NCBI GenBank assembly: GCA_001915575.1
Contig: MNQT01000023.1
Span: 62,001 to 126,000 of the forward strand
DNA: 64,000 nucleotides
From: Bacteroides sp. CAG:1060_57_27
GTDB lineage: Bacteria; Bacteroidota; Bacteroidia; Bacteroidales; UBA932
Direction: 5' to 3'
Each line of letters begins with the position of its first letter. Within the stretch, counting starts at the first letter, position 1. The notes under the pieces were generated by a model, which did no database searches, was not told the DNA's origin, and worked only from the letters and a program-made list of their open reading frames with translations. Shown here one piece after another: positions 60,168 to 64,000 of this stretch. Made by a program: the position numbers and the translations under genes.

Positions 60168-62933
60168 ATGGTTAGATTCTTGACAGCATCCGCTGCCGCA
60201 GCAGCCCTGTTTTTATTTCCTATTGAAAGACTCCACGCAGAAAACATCACGGAAGCCGAAGAAGGCCTCAGAGGTACGATAGCAGACCTCGTGACGGGCG
60301 AAACCCTTATCGGCGCGGCTATCCTCATCGAAGGTACGACTGAAGGCGCGGTGACCGACCTCGACGGAGCGTATACGCTCCCCCTCGAGGCGGGAAGCTA
60401 CGACCTGTCCGTCTCATACATCGGCTACAAGACCCTGAGCCTCGATGTGACGATCAATCCCGACGGCTCCGGAGAGGTCGAAGCTGAGGACCCCTCATCG
60501 CTCGCATACGGAGAAGAAGGCGGACTCACTATCTATCTCGAGCCTGACAACGAAGCCCTCAAGGACGCGGTGGTCACGGCAAGGAAGAATCTCGAATCGC
60601 TGCAGGCGCTGCAGAACGAGAGGATAATGTCCGGCTTCGCAATAGAGAACATGGGAGCGAAGGAAATGAGCATCAAGGGCATATCCAACGCCCAAGAGAG
60701 CGTCGCGAAACTGTCGGGAATATCTATAGCCAGCGCCGGCCAGCTGATAGTGCGCGGCCTCGGCGACAGGTACAGCACCACCACGCTCAACGGGCTGCCG
60801 ATAGCGTCGCCCAATCCCGACAACAAGCTCATCCCCCTCGACATATTCCCCTCGTCGACAATCCAGAACATCACGGTGAGCAAGGTCTATGAGGCGAGTT
60901 CCTTCGCCGACTACTCCGGCGCACATGTGGACATCAGCACCAAGGAGGGCGCCGAGAGCGAAGACTTCTTCAACATCTCGTTCTCGAGCGGCGGATATTT
61001 CCACACCCTCTCCAACGGCTTCTACCGCATGGACGGGAAAAGCCTGTTCCTCACACCCGGGCTGGATCCCGCAGTAAGGGGCATGTCATCATCTGAATTC
61101 GAGGACTACTCCCGCAGCAAGGACATCTTCGGCACGAGCTTCCGCACCTACGGCAGGAAGGCGCTTCCCGACCTCAACGGAAGTATCGGATTCGGCCGGA
61201 ACTTCGAAGTCGGCGGCCAGAATCTCGGCGTGCTCGCCTCGGCAAGCATCAAGACCGGCGACGAGACCATGACCGACGCGTTCTACAGGACCTACGAAGC
61301 CAGCTCGCAGGGAAAACTCAAGAGTGACTACAACTACGACAGCTACAGGCAGAAAATAGACATCGCAGCCCTGCTCGACATCGACTACACCCTCAGGGAG
61401 AGCGACAACATAGGCTTCACGGCATTCTTCGCCCGCAACGCCAGCGACACCCACCTCGACCGCCGGGGATTCGACTACCAGGAAACCTACGACCTCGTCG
61501 GCAGCAATCAGGTGACGCATATCTATACCTTACAGAACTACCAGCTCTCCGGCCACCACGACCTCGACGCGTGGGACATCGACTGGGGTGCATCCTATTC
61601 CCTCACATCCAGCGACGAGCCCGACAGGAGGCAGGTGATGTACCGCAGGGGCACCGACGGACAGCTGCGCTTCTTCGACCTCAACCAGCAGGAGACACAG
61701 AGATACTTCGGCAACCTGGACGAGAACGAGCTCGTAGCCGACATCAAGGCCAGCTACAGCTTCGGCGACGACAACAGGCTGCGCTTCGGTCTCACCGCCA
61801 AGGACAAGACCCGCGCGTTCAGGACTACGAGATTCTACTATAATCTCCGGGACCTCGACGAGCAGATAGGCGATGTCCACAATCCCGACGCCTACCTGAA
61901 CTTCGAGAATATCAGTAGCGGCCTCATAACTATCAAGAAAAACCAGTACGCCAGGGATCAGTACGACGCCATGAACCTCATCGGAGCGGCATTCGTCGAG
62001 ACCGACCTGCACTTCGGAGAGAAATGGCAGCTCAACGCCGGACTGCGTTTCGAGGCCAGCCGCCAGAGTGTCGACTACAACGACGACGTGGAGGATCTCA
62101 CCCGCAAGCTCGACGCCTTCGACCTCTTCCCCGCCGTCAATCTCAGATACAACATAGCCGACAGGAACATGCTCAGGCTTTCGCTCTCGCGGACGGTCAC
62201 CAGGCCCTCCTTCGTCGAGATGGCCCCGTTCCTCTACCAGGAGAGCTTCGGCGGCGCACAGATAAGAGGTAACGAGAACCTCATGAACGGCTACAACTAC
62301 AATGTGGACCTCAGATACGAGATCTTCTCTGACACGGGCACCGACATGTTCGCCGCCACGGCATACTACAAGTTCCTGCAGAATCCTATCGAGAGGACGC
62401 AGCGACTCTCCGGAGGAGCCACCGAGCATTCGTTCCAGAATGCGGAGAACGGCCTCGCGGCAGGACTCGAGCTCGAGTTCCGCAAGGAGATAGTCCGAGA
62501 CCTCACCGTAAGCGCCAACGGTTCGCTGATGTACACCAACGTCATCCTACCCGAGGGCGGCTCATACACCAACGACCGCAGGTCGCTCCAGGGAGCATCG
62601 CCCTACCTCGCGAACGCAGACATCAGCTACACCCCCTCGTTCAGCAACGGTGGAAGCCTCAGCCTCGCCCTGCTCTACAACCTGCAGGGTCCCAGAATCC
62701 ACGCCGTCGGCGTGATGGGCCTGGGAGATGTGAAGCAGATGCCCGTACACACCCTCGACTTCAACGGAGCCTACAACTTCGACGAGCACTTCTCACTGAA
62801 GTTCGCATTCAAGAATCTGCTCGACACCACGATACGGTTCACGCAGGATATCCCCAATGCCGGACGCACGGTCGAGGTGGAGCAGTGGAAGGTCGGAACC
62901 GGCTTCGAAATCGGGATAAGCTATTCGCTCTGA
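60168..62933 (+). CDS. TonB-dependent outer-membrane receptor
   Basis: A 921-residue outer-membrane active transporter that would import a ligand with energy from TonB-ExbBD. After the signal peptide (about 1-24) comes a carboxypeptidase-regulatory-like beta domain (about 33-120, GTIADLVTGETLIGAAILIEGT), the plug (about 135-260, with RGLGDRYSTTTLNGLPIASPNPDNK), and the 22-strand barrel ending GFEIGISYSL. It is not of the SusC type, and no SusD-like gene follows. The next gene is a beta-helix lipoprotein 45 bp on. The ligand is unknown. The unusually regular plug text suggests a conserved subfamily in Bacteroidota. Confidence 0.92.
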   Translation: MVRFLTASAAAAALFLFPIERLHAENITEAEEGLRGTIADLVTGETLIGAAILIEGTTEGAVTDLDGAYTLPLEAGSYDLSVSYIGYKTLSLDVTINPDGSGEVEAEDPSSLAYGEEGGLTIYLEPDNEALKDAVVTARKNLESLQALQNERIMSGFAIENMGAKEMSIKGISNAQESVAKLSGISIASAGQLIVRGLGDRYSTTTLNGLPIASPNPDNKLIPLDIFPSSTIQNITVSKVYEASSFADYSGAHVDISTKEGAESEDFFNISFSSGGYFHTLSNGFYRMDGKSLFLTPGLDPAVRGMSSSEFEDYSRSKDIFGTSFRTYGRKALPDLNGSIGFGRNFEVGGQNLGVLASASIKTGDETMTDAFYRTYEASSQGKLKSDYNYDSYRQKIDIAALLDIDYTLRESDNIGFTAFFARNASDTHLDRRGFDYQETYDLVGSNQVTHIYTLQNYQLSGHHDLDAWDIDWGASYSLTSSDEPDRRQVMYRRGTDGQLRFFDLNQQETQRYFGNLDENELVADIKASYSFGDDNRLRFGLTAKDKTRAFRTTRFYYNLRDLDEQIGDVHNPDAYLNFENISSGLITIKKNQYARDQYDAMNLIGAAFVETDLHFGEKWQLNAGLRFEASRQSVDYNDDVEDLTRKLDAFDLFPAVNLRYNIADRNMLRLSLSRTVTRPSFVEMAPFLYQESFGGAQIRGNENLMNGYNYNVDLRYEIFSDTGTDMFAATAYYKFLQNPIERTQRLSGGATEHSFQNAENGLAAGLELEFRKEIVRDLTVSANGSLMYTNVILPEGGSYTNDRRSLQGASPYLANADISYTPSFSNGGSLSLALLYNLQGPRIHAVGVMGLGDVKQMPVHTLDFNGAYNFDEHFSLKFAFKNLLDTTIRFTQDIPNAGRTVEVEQWKVGTGFEIGISYSL

Positions 62934-62978
62934 CAATAAGATATTGAAGATACAAACCCAACAACAAACAAAAAATTT

Positions 62979-64000
62979 ATGAAAACAAGCAAAATTCTCA
63001 TGTCAGCCCTTATGGCTGCGCTCGTGGTCACAGGTCTCAGCTCCTGCAACAAGAACGGAGGAAACACCACCTCGGGCGGTGACGACTACACCCTCGGCGG
63101 ACGCATCACCGAAGACCTCACCCTCGACAGAGGCGAGACCTACCGGCTCGAAAGCAGCCTCCAGGTCGTTGCACCCGCGACCCTGACTATCGAACCCGGC
63201 GTGACTGTCATCGCCGACGAGAGCGCGGGAAGCGACAACATCATCTACATCCTCATCGAGCAGGGTGCCAGGATAATGGCTGAAGGAACCGCTTCCGAGC
63301 CTATCGTGATGACCTCCGAGAACAAGGAAGCAGGCGCATGGGGCGGCCTCCACATCTGCGGGAAGGCCCACACCAACGCCGACGGCGCCACCACTTCTGA
63401 AATCGGCAACGCAGCATACGGCGGAGACAGCGAGAACGACAACTCCGGAGTCCTCAAGTACATCCGCATCGAATACTCCGGCCTTGCCCTCGACTCCGAG
63501 CACGAGGCCAACGGAATCTCCCTCTACGGAGTGGGCAACGGCACCGAGATTTCATACATCCATGTGGTCGACGGCTCTGACGACGGCATCGAGTTCTTCG
63601 GCGGCTCCGTGAACATCGACCACTGCATCGTCGAGAACTGCACCGACGACTCCTTCGACTGGACCGAGGGCTGGAACGGCACCGCCGAGTACATCATCGC
63701 ATACCAGAGCGTAGACGAGTGCGACTGCCTTATGGAGTGCGACAACAACGGTGACAACAACGACGCCGAGCCCGTAGCGCATCCCACTATCCGCTACGCC
63801 ACCTTCATCGGCAACAACAGCACCGAGAACCACAGGGGCCTGCGCCTGCGCGAGGGAACCTATGTGACCCTGAGCAACGCCCTCGTATGCGGCAAGCCCG
63901 ATCCTATCACCCTCCAGACCGCACAGACAGTCGCTTCGTTCGATAACGGCACATCTTCAATCACCAATACCGTAATCGTCGGCGAACTCCTCAACGAAGA
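62979..64000 (+). CDS. Right-handed beta-helix lipoprotein (partial)
   Basis: A lipoprotein cut by the right edge; 340 residues are visible. The signal (MKTSKILMSALMAALVVTGLSSC) gives lipidated Cys23, followed by a Gly/Asn/Ser-rich spacer. From about residue 40 the sequence has beta-helix coils (PATLTIEPGVTVIADE, GGLHICGKAHTNADG, VLKYIRIEYSG, SYIHVVDGSDDGIEFFGGSVNIDHCIVENCTDDSFDW). Acidic turns with Asp and Glu could bind calcium or sugars. It follows the TonB receptor and is probably its surface partner, in the place SusD takes in glycan systems. Function unknown. Confidence 0.8.
   Translation, partial: MKTSKILMSALMAALVVTGLSSCNKNGGNTTSGGDDYTLGGRITEDLTLDRGETYRLESSLQVVAPATLTIEPGVTVIADESAGSDNIIYILIEQGARIMAEGTASEPIVMTSENKEAGAWGGLHICGKAHTNADGATTSEIGNAAYGGDSENDNSGVLKYIRIEYSGLALDSEHEANGISLYGVGNGTEISYIHVVDGSDDGIEFFGGSVNIDHCIVENCTDDSFDWTEGWNGTAEYIIAYQSVDECDCLMECDNNGDNNDAEPVAHPTIRYATFIGNNSTENHRGLRLREGTYVTLSNALVCGKPDPITLQTAQTVASFDNGTSSITNTVIVGELLNE

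Overview
This window comes from a Bacteroidota chromosome, most likely order Bacteroidales. The main evidence is the promoter -7 element TAnnTTTG, which I find just upstream of about twenty gene starts, and A-rich leaders in place of strong Shine-Dalgarno sites. The gene content agrees: DUF4290, DUF4293, a DUF3822-like gene beside rsmD, FISUMP and TonB-linked lipoproteins, and ftsK next to lolA. The DNA looks GC-rich, with frequent ATA (Ile) and AGG (Arg) codons. A genus cannot be fixed from this evidence. I see no prophage, insertion sequence, integrase or CRISPR array.

Layout. 1-3127: a Na/Pi symporter divergent from a PhoB/PhoR-like two-component system. 3141-8020: htpG, two envelope proteins and an acyl-CoA ligase. 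8147-10645: a HAD hydrolase, an RluA-type pseudouridine synthase and a membrane-bound AraC regulator. 10683-17206: an apparent operon (SPOR lipoprotein, M28-like protein with a TonB domain, leuS, two YitT proteins) ending in a clear terminator. 17256-28431: CapA, TPR protein, gyrA, orphan Clp_N protein, nucleoside phosphorylase, DUF4293, LytTR regulator, prfA, mazG, CoA-transferase. 28434-36228: cytidylate-kinase-like protein, MATE transporter, FKBP lipoprotein, DHH phosphoesterase, the rsmD cluster, and pduL-ackA for acetate formation. 36291-44596: a minimal ComEC core, lipoproteins, ApbE, an exonuclease, and DUF4290-ftsK-lolA. 44574-57805: two overlapping gene trains, alr-rmuC-addB-addA-transglycosylase and polA-sigma-rsmG-rpmH. 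57861-59149: an alpha/beta hydrolase and tadA. 59150-60167: a 1-kb non-coding stretch with tRNA-Gln. 60168-64000: a TonB-dependent receptor and a beta-helix lipoprotein cut by the window end.

Most of the window is ordinary compact housekeeping DNA. The unusual part is non-coding. The 1-kb stretch around tRNA-Gln is packed with long inverted repeats. Two of them, plus a third about 19 kb away, are homologous hairpins with a conserved 18-19-nt loop and diverged but still paired stems. The two neighbouring copies lie in opposite orientation, so their loops are complementary at 18 of 19 positions. Other points worth checking are an M28-fold protein that has lost most metal ligands, a DNA polymerase I whose proofreading motifs are gone, a ComEC reduced to its membrane core, and a palindrome joining two opposed promoters.
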